64,000 nucleotides of DNA, taken from assembly GCF_016463975.1 (NCBI RefSeq), contig NZ_JAEMNX010000006.1:62001-126000 (forward strand), read 5' to 3'. Positions 19,521 to 29,318 of this stretch are shown in pieces; positions within the stretch are counted from its first letter, which is position 1, and the number at the start of each line of letters is the position of its first letter. The stretch comes from Marinomonas transparens (lineage in GTDB: Bacteria; Pseudomonadota; Gammaproteobacteria; Pseudomonadales; Marinomonadaceae). The notes under the pieces were generated by a model, which had not been told where the DNA came from, searched no databases, and worked only from the letters and a program-made list of their open reading frames with translations. The translations under genes were made by a program, and so were the position numbers.

Positions 19521-21371
19521 ATGCTTAACAAGTACCCCTTATGGAAGTATTTGCTAATTCTTTTTGTTTTGGCTTTGGGGCTACTCTATGCCTTTCCAAA
19601 CCTTTATCCAGATGACCCTGCATTACAGGTATCGACACAAAAATCAACGGCTGTTGTCGATCAGCGGGCATTGAAAAAAGCAACCGATGCGCTTGTAAAG
19701 GCAAATATAGAATTCAAATCAGTAGAGGTGACTTCTGCTGGTGGTACCTTCCGCTTTAATAGTGGTGCGGACCAGTTGTCAGCTAAACCTGTTGTCGCAG
19801 CGGCATTGGGTGAGGATTATGTAACTGCTCTTAATCTTGTACCAACCACGCCAGAGTGGCTTTCGTCGCTTGGCGCTGGGCCTGCTAAGTTAGGTCTCGA
19901 TCTTCGTGGAGGTGTTCATTTCTTGTTGGAAGTGGATACACCGGCGGCACTTAGGCAAAAGCTTGAAGTGGCGTCGAGTGAAATGAAAGCGGCACTGCGT
20001 AAGGATCGCATTCGTTACCGTAATGTTGATATTGACGATGGTGTACTTTCGATTCGCTTTTTACAGGAAGGTGATCTTTCTTCCGCAGAAGACTTATTGA
20101 AAGATGAGTTTGATCAGTACGTTTATCGAGACCGTCAAGAAGGCAGTGACTTTTATCTAGATGTGAGTTTTACCGACGCGGCGACAAAAGAGATTGAGTC
20201 TTATGCTCTACAACAGAACTTAACGACGCTTCGTAACCGAGTTAATGAGCTGGGTGTTGCTGAGCCCTTGGTGCAGCGTCAGGGTAGTAATCGCATTGTG
20301 GTTGAGTTGCCGGGTGTTCAAGATACCGCGGCAGCAAAACGTATTATTGGTGCGACGGCTAACCTTGAGTTTCACTTGGAAGCGGGTTTGGATGATAAGG
20401 CGTCTGATATTGAAACTCTGACTTTCCGAGATGGTAGTGGTCGTACAGCCCGATTAGAGCGAGACCTTATAATAACGGGTGACAGTGTTTCTGATGCCAG
20501 CTCTTCTTTTGATGAAAATGGTCGTCCGCAAGTAAACATCAGTCTGGACTCCAAAGGCGGCAAACAGATGAGTAAGGTTACTCGTTCAGCTGTTGGTCGT
20601 AATATGGGGGTGGTGTTTATCGAACATAAATCCCGCAGCCGTTTTGTTGAAAAAGATGGCAAGATGCAAGAGATTCGTAAGAGTTATAGTGAGAAGGGTA
20701 TTATCTCTCTCGCGACCATTCAAACAACCTTGGGTAATTCTTTCCGTATCACTGGTTTAGATAGCCCTCGTGAGTCTTCGGAATTAGCTTTATTGCTTCG
20801 TGCTGGTGCTTTGGCTGCGCCTATCTACTTTGTGGAAGAGCGTACTATTGGACCAAGTTTAGGTGCTGAGAATATTAAGTTAGGTGTGAACTCTGCGCAG
20901 ATTGGTATCTTAGTCGTGATGCTGTTTATGCTGGTTTATTACAAGGTGTTTGGTCTTTTTGCCAATATTTCGCTGATCTTGAATATTGTTCTCTTGATGG
21001 CTTGTATGTCCATGTTGTCGGCAACATTAACCTTGCCGGGTATCGCTGGGATTGTATTAACCATGGGGATGTCGGTGGATGCTAATGTGCTTATATTCTC
21101 ACGAATAAAAGAAGAGCTCGCCAGTGGGGTGCCAAATCAGCAGGCGATTCACTCTGGTTTTAATCGTGCTTTTACGACCATCTTTGATGCCAATATTACG
21201 ACTTTGCTAGTGGCTGTGATTCTGTTTGCCGTAGGTACTGGGCCGGTTAAAGGGTTTGCTGTGACATTATCCCTCGGTATTATCATTTCCATGTTTACCG
21301 CCATTATGGTGACTCGTGCGCAAGTGAATCTTGTGTATGGTGGTCGTAAAAACAAGAAACTATATATTTAG
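19521..21371 (+). CDS. secD: Protein translocase subunit SecD
   Basis: SecD uses the proton motive force to drive late steps of Sec export and forms a complex with SecF and YajC. The 616-residue protein has an N-terminal helix (MLNKYPLWKYLLIL), the conserved GLDLRGGVHF motif near residue 126, a large periplasmic region and five C-terminal helices with the GMSVDANVLIFSRIKEE motif. I start at the ATG at 19521 because it matches other SecD proteins; an in-frame GTG six bases upstream is less likely. secF follows after nine bases. Confidence 0.97.
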   Translation: MLNKYPLWKYLLILFVLALGLLYAFPNLYPDDPALQVSTQKSTAVVDQRALKKATDALVKANIEFKSVEVTSAGGTFRFNSGADQLSAKPVVAAALGEDYVTALNLVPTTPEWLSSLGAGPAKLGLDLRGGVHFLLEVDTPAALRQKLEVASSEMKAALRKDRIRYRNVDIDDGVLSIRFLQEGDLSSAEDLLKDEFDQYVYRDRQEGSDFYLDVSFTDAATKEIESYALQQNLTTLRNRVNELGVAEPLVQRQGSNRIVVELPGVQDTAAAKRIIGATANLEFHLEAGLDDKASDIETLTFRDGSGRTARLERDLIITGDSVSDASSSFDENGRPQVNISLDSKGGKQMSKVTRSAVGRNMGVVFIEHKSRSRFVEKDGKMQEIRKSYSEKGIISLATIQTTLGNSFRITGLDSPRESSELALLLRAGALAAPIYFVEERTIGPSLGAENIKLGVNSAQIGILVVMLFMLVYYKVFGLFANISLILNIVLLMACMSMLSATLTLPGIAGIVLTMGMSVDANVLIFSRIKEELASGVPNQQAIHSGFNRAFTTIFDANITTLLVAVILFAVGTGPVKGFAVTLSLGIIISMFTAIMVTRAQVNLVYGGRKNKKLYI

Positions 21372-21380
21372 GAGAGCGCC

Positions 21381-22295
21381 ATGAAAGTGACAAATATTCC
21401 ATTTATGGCGATGCGTAAAGTCGTTGCTTTGTTTTCGTTTGTGCTGGTTCTAATTTCAATTGGTTCCATGGCGACTAAGGGTTTGCAGTTTGGCTTGGAC
21501 TTTACGGGTGGTACCTTGGTTGAGGTAGCTTACCAAGAAGCACCTAAGTTAGACGATATTCGTAATTTGTTAGCGATGAATGGTTATGAAGATGTTGTTG
21601 TGCAGAACTTTGGTTCACCCACGGATGTGGTGGTTCGTATGGCAAATGCCTATACGCCCACGTTAGGTGATGAGGTGCTAGTCACTCTGCAGAATAAAGG
21701 GGATATTGCGGTTTCACTACAGCGCTCGGAGTTTGTTGGTGCGCAAGTAGGGGAAGAGTTACGTGAACAGGGCGGCCTAGGCATGTTACTTGCCTTAGTG
21801 ATTGTCATGATCTACGTCGCTGTACGTTTCCAATTTAAGTTCTCTGTGGCTTCCGTAGTGGCTTTGATCCATGACGTGATTATCACTTTAGGCTTTTTCT
21901 CTCTCTTTGAGATTGAGTTTGACTTAACTGTATTGGCGGCGGTGCTAGCAGTGGTGGGGTATTCATTGAATGACACCATCGTGGTCTGTGACCGTATTCG
22001 AGAGAACTTTCGAATCATGCGCGATACCGAGTCTTATGACTTGGTTAATGAGTCGATTAATCAAACCCTTGGCCGTACTTTGATTACCTCTTTGACAACC
22101 TTGTTTGTTCTTGTGGTGTTGTTTATTGCGGGTGGAGAAGCGATTCATAACTTCTCTTTGGCGTTATTGGTAGGGATTGTCATAGGGACTTATTCTTCTG
22201 TTTTTGTTGCAGCGAACTTGTTGCTTGCTATGAATGTGAAGAAAGAAGATCTGATGCCACCGCCTAAAGAAGAGTTCGAAGACGAATTGCCTTAG
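21381..22295 (+). CDS. secF: Protein translocase subunit SecF
   Basis: This 304-residue partner of SecD has an N-terminal helix, the LDFTGGTLVEV motif near residues 39-49, a short periplasmic domain and five further helices with VVGYSLNDTIVVCDRIREN. AGGAG precedes the ATG. Last gene of the queA-to-secF run; a strong terminator follows and also serves the convergent psd transcript. Confidence 0.97.
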   Translation: MKVTNIPFMAMRKVVALFSFVLVLISIGSMATKGLQFGLDFTGGTLVEVAYQEAPKLDDIRNLLAMNGYEDVVVQNFGSPTDVVVRMANAYTPTLGDEVLVTLQNKGDIAVSLQRSEFVGAQVGEELREQGGLGMLLALVIVMIYVAVRFQFKFSVASVVALIHDVIITLGFFSLFEIEFDLTVLAAVLAVVGYSLNDTIVVCDRIRENFRIMRDTESYDLVNESINQTLGRTLITSLTTLFVLVVLFIAGGEAIHNFSLALLVGIVIGTYSSVFVAANLLLAMNVKKEDLMPPPKEEFEDELP

Positions 22296-22354
22296 TTTAT
22301 GCTTCGTTGTTTTAGCTGGCTTTTTGTTTCAGAAAATAAAAAGTTTTAGAAAGT

Positions 22355-22383
22355 AAAAAAGCCTGCATTGTGCAGGCTTTTTT
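22355..22383. terminator. Bidirectional terminator between secF and psd
   Basis: GCCTGCA and TGCAGGC form a perfect stem around TTG, with an A-run before and a T-run after, so it ends transcription from both directions. Confidence 0.92.
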
Positions 22384-22401
22384 ATGTCTTTTGGGAGGTG
22401 A

Positions 22402-23265
22402 TTAGTCTTTAGGGTTAACTTGACCGAAGTTCATACCCATTTGGGTTGGCGTTTCGGCTTCTAGTGATTCTTCCCAGGTTACGGCGTCTTTACCGAATAA
22501 TACGATGGCGGTGGAGCCTAGCTTGAAGCGCCCCATTTCTTCTCCTTTTTTGATTTTTACCTTGTTGAGTTCTTTGTAGTCCCAGGTAACGACATTCTTG
22601 TTGAATGGTGTGACCTGTCCAGCCCAAACGGTTTCAATGCTGGCGACTATCATGGCGCCAACAAGGATGACAGCCATTGGGCCAGCTTCTGTGTCAAACA
22701 GACAAACAGTGCGTTCGTTACGGGCAAATACGTTGGGGATTTGCTCGGCGGTGACTTTGTTGACTGAAAACAGTTTGCCTGGCACATGGATCATTTTGGT
22801 TAGCTTGCCTGTTAACGGCATATGTACGCGGTGATAGTCTTTTGGCGAAAGGTAAACTGTCGCAAAAGAACCGCCAAGGAATTGGTCTGATAAGGAAGCA
22901 TCTCCACCTAGCAAGCCAGTTAGGCTGTAGTGGTGGCCTTTAGCTTGCAGTAGTGTGCCGTGCTCAATTTTGCCTAGTTGGCTGATGGCACCATCGGCTG
23001 GACAGGCAATGCTGTTGGCTTCTGAGCAGATAGGGCGTAACTCTGGACGAATAGCCCTGGTAAAAAAATCATTAAAATTGCGGTATGAAAGTGGGTCACT
23101 GTTAACCGCTTCAGACATGTCTACCTGATATTTTTTGACAAATTGTCCAATAAAGGTGTCTTTGACCCAGCTATTTTCAGACTCGGCAATTTTGCCTATG
23201 GCTCTGGATAGTGTTTTTTGTGGTGTGAGGTGTTGCGCAAGGGCGAAAAGTTGATCTTTTATCAC
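22402..23265 (-). CDS. psd: Phosphatidylserine decarboxylase proenzyme
   Basis: This 287-residue proenzyme carries the LGST self-cleavage motif. Cleavage between Gly-250 and Ser-251 would give a 37-residue alpha chain with the pyruvoyl cofactor. The catalytic-loop His/Asp region (DYHRVHMPLTG) is present. The enzyme makes phosphatidylethanolamine at the inner membrane. The start is GTG, supported by AGGAT six bases upstream and the normal MIKDQLFAL beginning. It lies 26 bases downstream of the HDOD-like gene and may share its transcript. Confidence 0.96.
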   Translation of the reverse strand: MIKDQLFALAQHLTPQKTLSRAIGKIAESENSWVKDTFIGQFVKKYQVDMSEAVNSDPLSYRNFNDFFTRAIRPELRPICSEANSIACPADGAISQLGKIEHGTLLQAKGHHYSLTGLLGGDASLSDQFLGGSFATVYLSPKDYHRVHMPLTGKLTKMIHVPGKLFSVNKVTAEQIPNVFARNERTVCLFDTEAGPMAVILVGAMIVASIETVWAGQVTPFNKNVVTWDYKELNKVKIKKGEEMGRFKLGSTAIVLFGKDAVTWEESLEAETPTQMGMNFGQVNPKD

Positions 23266-23291
23266 TTTTTTATCCTGATGTTGGTGGTTTT

Positions 23292-24767
23292 TCAGATGGT
23301 GTGGCTAATTAAAGCGACTATCTGTTTTAGGTCTTTATAATTTTTTTCATCAAATTTATTCGATGTTTCTAGCCAAAATATAATAACTTCTGTGGACGAA
23401 ATAGGCGCAGAAGCTAGCATTAATTCGCTATTGTTGTTTATTAGTTGGTCTGCAGTATGGGGTAAATCTTTTAATAAATTTTTAAGCTTTGCGCCTGATA
23501 AATGGGTCGCGGATCTTTTCTTTGAAAGCTTTTCGAAAACTTTCGAAGGGGTATTCCATTGGGTCTTTTTGAGTTTTTCTGTGTCATAACCAAATTGAAA
23601 TAATGGGGATACTTTATTATTTGAGTGTTTTAATACAATAGTCCGTTTAGCGTTTTTTATAGACTGTTTGATCGCTTTTAATGCTAGGTTGGCTTTTTCT
23701 TTTGCCCCAAGTTGGCTTTGACTCACTTGTTTTTTAAGCGTCAAGATAGGTGCGTTTGTGGTTCTAGCTACTGCTATTGTGGTTTTTTTATTTAGGTATA
23801 AGTTAGGGTCGAGTAGCTGGTTGGCAAGCGGGGCTTTACCGCCATTGTTATAAAGTCTAGCTGCTTCAGTGGAGGCTAGATGTACTGAATGAATAATCTT
23901 GCTGTGGTAGCAATGAATGACAGTGGCAAGAATACGATAGAAAAAAGGTAAGTTTTTAGATTCCCAGCCATTATTTGTGGCTTCGTGCGCTATTTTATTT
24001 GCGCAATAGGAAAAAATAAGCGGGCTATTAGCCAATATTGTCAGCCTTTTATCCTCAATAAAGCCTGGTAGTTCTTCTTGGTGGTGGGCAAGGTGAGCTA
24101 GGGCTTGTAGCTCTTGGCTATTAGGGATGTGCTTGGTGAGGAATGATTCGATAATCGGTGCTGGTGTACCCCAGTGATTACACATGTGTACGGTAATTTC
24201 ATCAAGGCGGCATCCCAGTATGTCCATTTCCGCTTTGTTGGCTGATTGCCCCTGTTTAATTTTCTTATCTAGTTCTTCCATGACTGGGTAGGCGTGAAAC
24301 CATAGTAACCAGCGTGTTGTATCTCTGAATAGGGTGATCCAAAAAATATCATCTTCATGACTGCTGAGTTTTTCTATGGAGAGGTGTCTGGCTATAGTGG
24401 CTGCTTCATAGCTGGTTTGAACTTGTTTCAAAAAAGCAGCTAAATGAGCTGGTCTTTTCCCCGTTAATTTGTAAGTGGTTAATTTTACAAAAAGGTTTTC
24501 AATGCCATTCATTCCTACCATGGATGCTGCATGGAAAGGGGTTTTTATCTCACTGTTCTTATTTGGTACTACCCGGTTAGCTTCATTCAAAATGACAAAA
24601 GCAAGCAATGGTTCAGAAGCAATGCTTGACTGCATTTTATCTAATGTGTCTTCTGTTCTTTTAATTTGGGTTTGCAGGCGAGATAGGTTATCCGCCTTTA
24701 CTGGGAATTTTTTGTTTTTGAGAAAATCTAGCCATTCATTTAGGCCTAATGGTGATTTGTCTTTCAT
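23292..24767 (-). CDS. HDOD-like domain protein of unknown role
   Basis: This 491-residue protein has an N-terminal half (about 40-280) resembling HDOD domains: all-helical, with LLAFVILNEANR, a following HAASMVGMNGIENLF and further helices in the style of degenerate HD phosphohydrolases, lacking a clear HD metal pair. Residues about 330-400 are Lys-rich. The C-terminal 90 residues form a small alpha/beta region, perhaps GAF-like. HDOD proteins often act in signalling with chemotaxis or c-di-GMP proteins, so divergence from motAB is suggestive. Biochemical function is unknown. No strong ribosome binding site is visible. Confidence 0.7.
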   Translation of the reverse strand: MKDKSPLGLNEWLDFLKNKKFPVKADNLSRLQTQIKRTEDTLDKMQSSIASEPLLAFVILNEANRVVPNKNSEIKTPFHAASMVGMNGIENLFVKLTTYKLTGKRPAHLAAFLKQVQTSYEAATIARHLSIEKLSSHEDDIFWITLFRDTTRWLLWFHAYPVMEELDKKIKQGQSANKAEMDILGCRLDEITVHMCNHWGTPAPIIESFLTKHIPNSQELQALAHLAHHQEELPGFIEDKRLTILANSPLIFSYCANKIAHEATNNGWESKNLPFFYRILATVIHCYHSKIIHSVHLASTEAARLYNNGGKAPLANQLLDPNLYLNKKTTIAVARTTNAPILTLKKQVSQSQLGAKEKANLALKAIKQSIKNAKRTIVLKHSNNKVSPLFQFGYDTEKLKKTQWNTPSKVFEKLSKKRSATHLSGAKLKNLLKDLPHTADQLINNNSELMLASAPISSTEVIIFWLETSNKFDEKNYKDLKQIVALISHTI

Positions 24768-24823
24768 AGCTGGTTACATTAAAAGCCCGGTTGTTTATGG
24801 ATTTTAGTTGATAGGGTTGTTTA

Positions 24824-24853
24824 TTGTTAACTATATTTATCATACTGTATATT
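24824..24853 (+). promoter_or_regulatory. Candidate sigma-70 promoter of motAB
   Basis: TTGTTA and TATATT (five of six at the -10) are 18 bases apart, about 40 bases before the motA start. I did not find a convincing FliA (sigma-28) box here. Confidence 0.45.
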
Positions 24854-24893
24854 GAGTTATGAAGCATACTTTGTCTGTATTAAGGAAATAAAT

Positions 24894-25748
24894 ATGTTCG
24901 CATTAGCCGGTGTGCTAGTCGTTATTGTCAGTGTTCTGGTTGGTTATTTAGCATCGCATGGTAATTTGCTTGCTTTGTGGCAGCCTTTTGAAGTAGTGAT
25001 TATTTGTGGATCGGCTTTGGGGGCTTTTATGGTCGCTAACCCCCTTAGTTTACAGAAAAAAGTGCTTTCCATGCTGCCGCAGGTGTTAACCGGAAGTCGT
25101 CATAATAAAGCTTATTATAGTCAGCTGTTGGCGTTGCTTTATTGTCTTTTGCAAAAAAGTCGTCAAAAAGGCTTTTTGGCGGTAGAAGAAGATGTAGAGT
25201 CACCCATGACCAGTGAATTATTTAATCGTTTTCCTGATGTGGTACGGGATCCAGATGTGGTTAATTTCTTAACTGATAATTACCGTATTTTTACTTTGAC
25301 GGGTCTTCCTGCTTATGAACTTGATGCCATTATGGACAGTGAAATAGAGCAAATTGAAGAAGAGTTAATGGCACCGGGGCATGCTCTTAACCGGGTGGCA
25401 GAAGGCTTGCCAGGTTTTGGTATTGTTGCTGCTGTGTTGGGGATTGTTATTACCATGGGGTCCATTGCAGGGCCAATCGAAGAAGTGGGTGCCCATGTGG
25501 CAGCGGCTTTAGTTGGGACTTTTTTGGGAATCTTTTTAGGGTATGGTTTTTTTGGCCCTGCTGCTGCCCATTTAGAATCGTTAGGTGCCCATGAATTGAA
25601 AGCTTATTTATGTGTAAAAGCCTGTTTGAGTGCCATTGTTTCTGGTTATGCGCCCCCTGTTGCGGTAGAAACCGGTCGTAAACTCCTCCCCCATGAAATG
25701 CGACCTAGCTTTGTTGAATTGGCTAGTGATCTTAAACAATACCGTTAG
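24894..25748 (+). CDS. motA: Flagellar motor stator protein MotA
   Basis: This 284-residue protein with four membrane helices forms the ion channel of the flagellar stator with MotB. The cytoplasmic loop and the GLPGFGIVAAVLGIVITMGSI helix 3 region with its conserved Pro and Gly residues are present. I start at 24894 (MFALAG), preceded by AAGGAAATAAAT; an in-frame ATG at 24852 would add 14 residues before helix 1 and lacks support. motB follows in the same operon. Confidence 0.96.
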   Translation: MFALAGVLVVIVSVLVGYLASHGNLLALWQPFEVVIICGSALGAFMVANPLSLQKKVLSMLPQVLTGSRHNKAYYSQLLALLYCLLQKSRQKGFLAVEEDVESPMTSELFNRFPDVVRDPDVVNFLTDNYRIFTLTGLPAYELDAIMDSEIEQIEEELMAPGHALNRVAEGLPGFGIVAAVLGIVITMGSIAGPIEEVGAHVAAALVGTFLGIFLGYGFFGPAAAHLESLGAHELKAYLCVKACLSAIVSGYAPPVAVETGRKLLPHEMRPSFVELASDLKQYR

Positions 25749-25781
25749 CATAGAATTATGCCAAATGAAGGGGAGTGCTAA

Positions 25782-26693
25782 ATGGCTTTAGGATCTAATA
25801 GTTTAGTTATTAGGCGCATAAAGAAAGTCAAGAAAGGTGGCAAGCATGGTGGTGCTTGGAAAATTGCCTTAGCAGATTTTGCTTTGGCAATGATGGCGCT
25901 TTTTATGGTGTTGTGGATATTGAGTGTTGCTTCTCCAGAGCAACGGGCCAGTATCGAAGGTTATTTTAACGATCCTCTTGGCCAATCTACGGCGGGGTTT
26001 AGTGCGAGTCCGATTGATTTAGGAGGTAGTCCTGCAAAAACGACTCAACAGAGAATTGACCTTCAGCAACCTGAAGAGGGCAGCGCGGATAGGCGTGAGA
26101 AAAAACAAACGACGGATGCAGAGTCTAAATCAGATGAAGAAATCAAAGAGATTAATGAGGCTGTTCAGGAAGAGCTGAAGAAAATGAATTTGGTGGTTTC
26201 TCAGCAGGAAAACCTGCGCATTGAGATTACGCCACAAGGGGTACGCATTACCTTATTGGAGGAGCCTGATAAGCCTATGTTTGAGCGTGGTAGTGCTCGT
26301 ATGCTGCCTGATGTTGAAAATATGTTACTGAGCTTAGCGCCTGTTTTTACAGGTGTTAATAATCCTATTTCCATTACTGGGCATACGGATTCTACAGTAT
26401 TTAATAATGTGAATAGATTGGATAATTGGGATTTGTCCGCTATGAGGGCGAATGCAGCACGCCGTATTGTCGAAGAGGGCGGTGTTCAACGGAATCGAGT
26501 AGCGCAGGTGATCGGTTTAGCGGACACTATTCCTTATAATCGCTTCGATCTTGATAGCCCTGAGAATAGGCGAATCAGTATTACTTTATTAACCGATGAG
26601 GCTTATAAAGCAATACTGGATCGGAATCGTCTTAACTTTGGTAGCCCAGTAGAGCAAGCTGATCTTGATTTAGAGCCGAATCAGATTTTTTAA
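25782..26693 (+). CDS. motB: Flagellar motor stator protein MotB
   Basis: This 303-residue stator subunit has a basic N-terminus with KVKKGGKHGGAWK and a single helix carrying the ion-binding Asp-32 (ADFALAMMALFMVLW). A plug region and a linker rich in Gln/Glu/Lys lead to a C-terminal OmpA-like peptidoglycan-binding domain (ISITGHTDS, NWDLSAMRANAARR). GAAGGGGAG precedes the ATG. Its last four bases overlap the convergent rsgA gene. Confidence 0.96.
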   Translation: MALGSNSLVIRRIKKVKKGGKHGGAWKIALADFALAMMALFMVLWILSVASPEQRASIEGYFNDPLGQSTAGFSASPIDLGGSPAKTTQQRIDLQQPEEGSADRREKKQTTDAESKSDEEIKEINEAVQEELKKMNLVVSQQENLRIEITPQGVRITLLEEPDKPMFERGSARMLPDVENMLLSLAPVFTGVNNPISITGHTDSTVFNNVNRLDNWDLSAMRANAARRIVEEGGVQRNRVAQVIGLADTIPYNRFDLDSPENRRISITLLTDEAYKAILDRNRLNFGSPVEQADLDLEPNQIF

Positions 26694-27724
26694 AAGGCTT
26701 GGTTTTCTCTGATGGATTGTTTGATTCTTAAGAAGCTTTGGAAGCGTTGTTGGGTGATGTTACCTTTTTTTAAAGCTTCAAGAATGGCGCACCCGGGTTC
26801 TTTTTCATGAACGCAGTCTCTAAAGCGGCAATAACCAATATGTGGGCGAAATTCGATAAAGCCGTTTAGTAATTCATCTTCTGAAATATGCCACAAACCA
26901 AATTCACGTATTCCGGGTGAGTCGATTAGGTCGCCACCCTTGGGCATGTGAAATAAGCGCGCCGCTGTGGTTGTGTGTACGCCTTTCTTTCTTTTCTGAG
27001 ACAGTTCGCCAACATTGATATCAATATCGGGCAACAAGGTACCGATTAGAGAAGATTTCCCCACTCCGGACTGGCCAACAAAAACGCTCGTTTTATCTTC
27101 TAAGAAATTATAGAGAGAGTTCATGCCTTCCTTGTGCTTGATGGAAGTACGAATGATTTTATAGTTTAAATCCTCGTAGGTTTTCAGTAAGGCGTCTAAT
27201 TCAGGTTTATTGTCATCATTAATTAAATCGGTTTTGTTTAGTAATATGACAGGTGGAATGCCAACAGTTTCGGCAGCCACGAGGTAGCGGTCAATAAGGT
27301 TAGCATGAGCAACAGGTTCTGCTGCAATAACCACAACAATATGGTCTATGTTGGCGGCGACAGGCTTGATTCTGCCATGCATATCTGGACGTGATAGAAC
27401 CGTGTGCCTTGGTGTAGTCGCTACGACAATACCACCTTCGTTTTGTTTTGGACGCCAGATCACCTTGTCGCCGGTAACAAGTTGACCTAGGTTTGCACGT
27501 AGATTACAGCGAGTGGCAACGCCAATATAGGGTTCCTGAGTGCCTTCTACTTCTACTTGTGTGCCGAAGTGAGAAAGAATAATGCCTTGAGTTTCAGGGC
27601 CAAGGTCTGACGACTGCAGTAGGTCTTCGGCTTTTTCTGCGCGTTTTTTTGTGCGTTCTACGCGTTCTTGTTGAATTCTTTCGATTCGCCAAGTTTGTTG
27701 TTTAGTAAGTTTTCGCTTCGACAT
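26690..27724 (-). CDS. rsgA: Small ribosomal subunit biogenesis GTPase RsgA
   Basis: This 344-residue circularly permuted GTPase has an N-terminal OB fold, then G4 (LLNKTDL), then G1 (GQSGVGKSSL, about 217-226) and G3 (DSPGIREF). A C-terminal zinc site follows (GYCRFRDCVHEKEPGC). It aids late 30S maturation in the cytoplasm. The basic N-terminal extension is normal for gammaproteobacteria. It is divergent from orn, as in Pseudomonas. Confidence 0.96.
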   Translation of the reverse strand: MSKRKLTKQQTWRIERIQQERVERTKKRAEKAEDLLQSSDLGPETQGIILSHFGTQVEVEGTQEPYIGVATRCNLRANLGQLVTGDKVIWRPKQNEGGIVVATTPRHTVLSRPDMHGRIKPVAANIDHIVVVIAAEPVAHANLIDRYLVAAETVGIPPVILLNKTDLINDDNKPELDALLKTYEDLNYKIIRTSIKHKEGMNSLYNFLEDKTSVFVGQSGVGKSSLIGTLLPDIDINVGELSQKRKKGVHTTTAARLFHMPKGGDLIDSPGIREFGLWHISEDELLNGFIEFRPHIGYCRFRDCVHEKEPGCAILEALKKGNITQQRFQSFLRIKQSIRENQAF

Positions 27725-27798
27725 TAGGTTCGACTGGCCATATAGTAAGGCGCATAGAGTATAATGCTTAGCATTGATAATAAAGGATTTGGAAGCAT

Positions 27799-28356
27799 AT
27801 GAGCTTTAGTAAAGAAAATTTAGTGTGGATTGACCTAGAAATGACGGGGTTAGACCCTGAGAAAGAAACTATTATTGAAATTGCGACCGTGGTAACGGAT
27901 AAGTATTTAAATATTTTGGCAAAAGGGCCAAATTTGGTGGTTCATCAAGAGAGGTCAGTGATGGACGCAATGGATGAGTGGTGTACTCAGCACCATGGTG
28001 ATTCAGGTTTGACAGCTAGGGTGTTGGCTTCGACTATTAGTATGGCGCAAGCTGAAGAGGAAACCATTAAGTTTCTTGCTGATTATGTGCCGGCAGGCGC
28101 TTCGCCAATATGTGGCAATAGTGTTGGACAAGACCGTCGTTTTTTATACCGCTATATGCCTAAGTTGGAAGCGTTTTTTCATTATCGTTATATCGATGTG
28201 AGTACGATTAAAGAATTGGCAAGACGTTGGAAACCTGAGGCGTTAGAGGGCTTTAGCAAATCTGGTGCTCACTTGGCGCTGGATGATATTTTAGAGTCGA
28301 TTGGTGAGTTGCAGCATTACCGCCGTACTATGTTTGGTTTGGTGGATGCACCTTAG
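27799..28356 (+). CDS. orn: Oligoribonuclease
   Basis: This 185-residue DEDDh exonuclease begins [14 protein letters not shown] with the first catalytic Asp and Glu. [14 protein letters not shown] and a final AHLALDDI segment carry the remaining residues. It degrades 2-5-nucleotide RNAs, including pGpG from c-di-GMP turnover. GGAAG precedes the start. Confidence 0.97.
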   Translation: MSFSKENLVWIDLEMTGLDPEKETIIEIATVVTDKYLNILAKGPNLVVHQERSVMDAMDEWCTQHHGDSGLTARVLASTISMAQAEEETIKFLADYVPAGASPICGNSVGQDRRFLYRYMPKLEAFFHYRYIDVSTIKELARRWKPEALEGFSKSGAHLALDDILESIGELQHYRRTMFGLVDAP

Positions 28357-28383
28357 GGTTTATTAAACGAACTATGTTACTTA

Positions 28384-28412
28384 AATGGGCTTTGCTTAGG
28401 CAGAGGCCCATT
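28384..28412. terminator. Weak hairpin between orn and the TSUP permease
   Basis: AATGGGC and GCCCATT pair, with additional inner TTTGC/GCAGA pairing around TTAG. It lies between two converging genes. There is no good U-run on either strand, so intrinsic termination is uncertain. Confidence 0.3.
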
Positions 28413-28427
28413 CTCGTTTGAGCTTGC

Positions 28428-29177
28428 TTATATTATTCCAAATAGACCATCCCAAATGAGCTTTAATCCAGTGAGGAATAAAAAGCCATACATGCATTTG
28501 AAGAAGGCTTCGTTTGAGAGGCGATAATGCAGCCAAGCTCCGAGCTGAACGCCAAGATAAGCGACAGGTATAAAGTAGAGTGATAATAGAATATTGCTGG
28601 TATTGAAGAGTCCTAGCATGCTGTAAGGAATGATTTTTACGTAGTTAATGGCGGTGAAAATAACGGCTGCGGTTGCGACGTATTGAGTTTTATCTAAATT
28701 TGTTCTGAGTAAATGTACGCTTATTGGTGGGCCACCAGCATGGGCGATAAAGCTAGTGAAACCTGCAAGGCAGCACCATAGCTTTCCGGTTAATGTGCTG
28801 AGTGGTTTTATCGCTTTTGGTTTATTGTTTTTTGGCCAAGAGTTAATAGCAAACCCTACTGCGATAATACCCACTAATATTTTAAGTAGCTCAGCAGAAA
28901 ACCATGTTGCGGTGAGTCCACCTATGATAACGCCTATTATGGCGGCTGGAATGCATTTTATAAGTTGCTCTTTGTTCCATTTTTGCCAGAACTTTTGCAC
29001 GGTGAAAATGTCCATTACGCAAAGAATGGGCAGCATAATGGCCGCAGCAACAGCGGGTGATGTTTGTAGTGAGACAAGCGGCACAGCGATTATGCCAAAG
29101 GCACCAGAAAAGCCGCCTTTGGAAATGCCTGTAATAAGTACGGCAGCGGTGATTAGAAAAATGAGTAGCCAATCCAT
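28428..29177 (-). CDS. TSUP (TauE/SafE) family permease
   Basis: This 249-residue inner-membrane protein has about eight helices and the TSUP pattern: an N-terminal GISKGGFSGAFG motif and a second-half GFTSFIAHAGGPP motif. Members export or import sulfite, sulfoacetate, taurine-related anions or other organic anions. No sulfur-metabolism gene is near, so the substrate is open. AAGG lies eight bases before the ATG. It converges with orn. Confidence 0.9.
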   Translation of the reverse strand: MDWLLIFLITAAVLITGISKGGFSGAFGIIAVPLVSLQTSPAVAAAIMLPILCVMDIFTVQKFWQKWNKEQLIKCIPAAIIGVIIGGLTATWFSAELLKILVGIIAVGFAINSWPKNNKPKAIKPLSTLTGKLWCCLAGFTSFIAHAGGPPISVHLLRTNLDKTQYVATAAVIFTAINYVKIIPYSMLGLFNTSNILLSLYFIPVAYLGVQLGAWLHYRLSNEAFFKCMYGFLFLTGLKLIWDGLFGII

Positions 29178-29318
29178 GAGGGAACCTTTTGATTTTATAC
29201 GGCGATTTTTGTGGAATTCATTGATTATGAGGGATTAGAGCTTGTTTCAAAAGGCTTGTGTATTAGAATTGCTGCTATCTAGAGATGCTCATTTTGTGTG
29301 AAGGGAATGAAAGAGGCA

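Noticed and set aside
24780-24893. FliA (sigma-28) promoter before motA
   Set aside because: I found no TAAA-N-CCGATA type pair; a sigma-70-like pair was more convincing.
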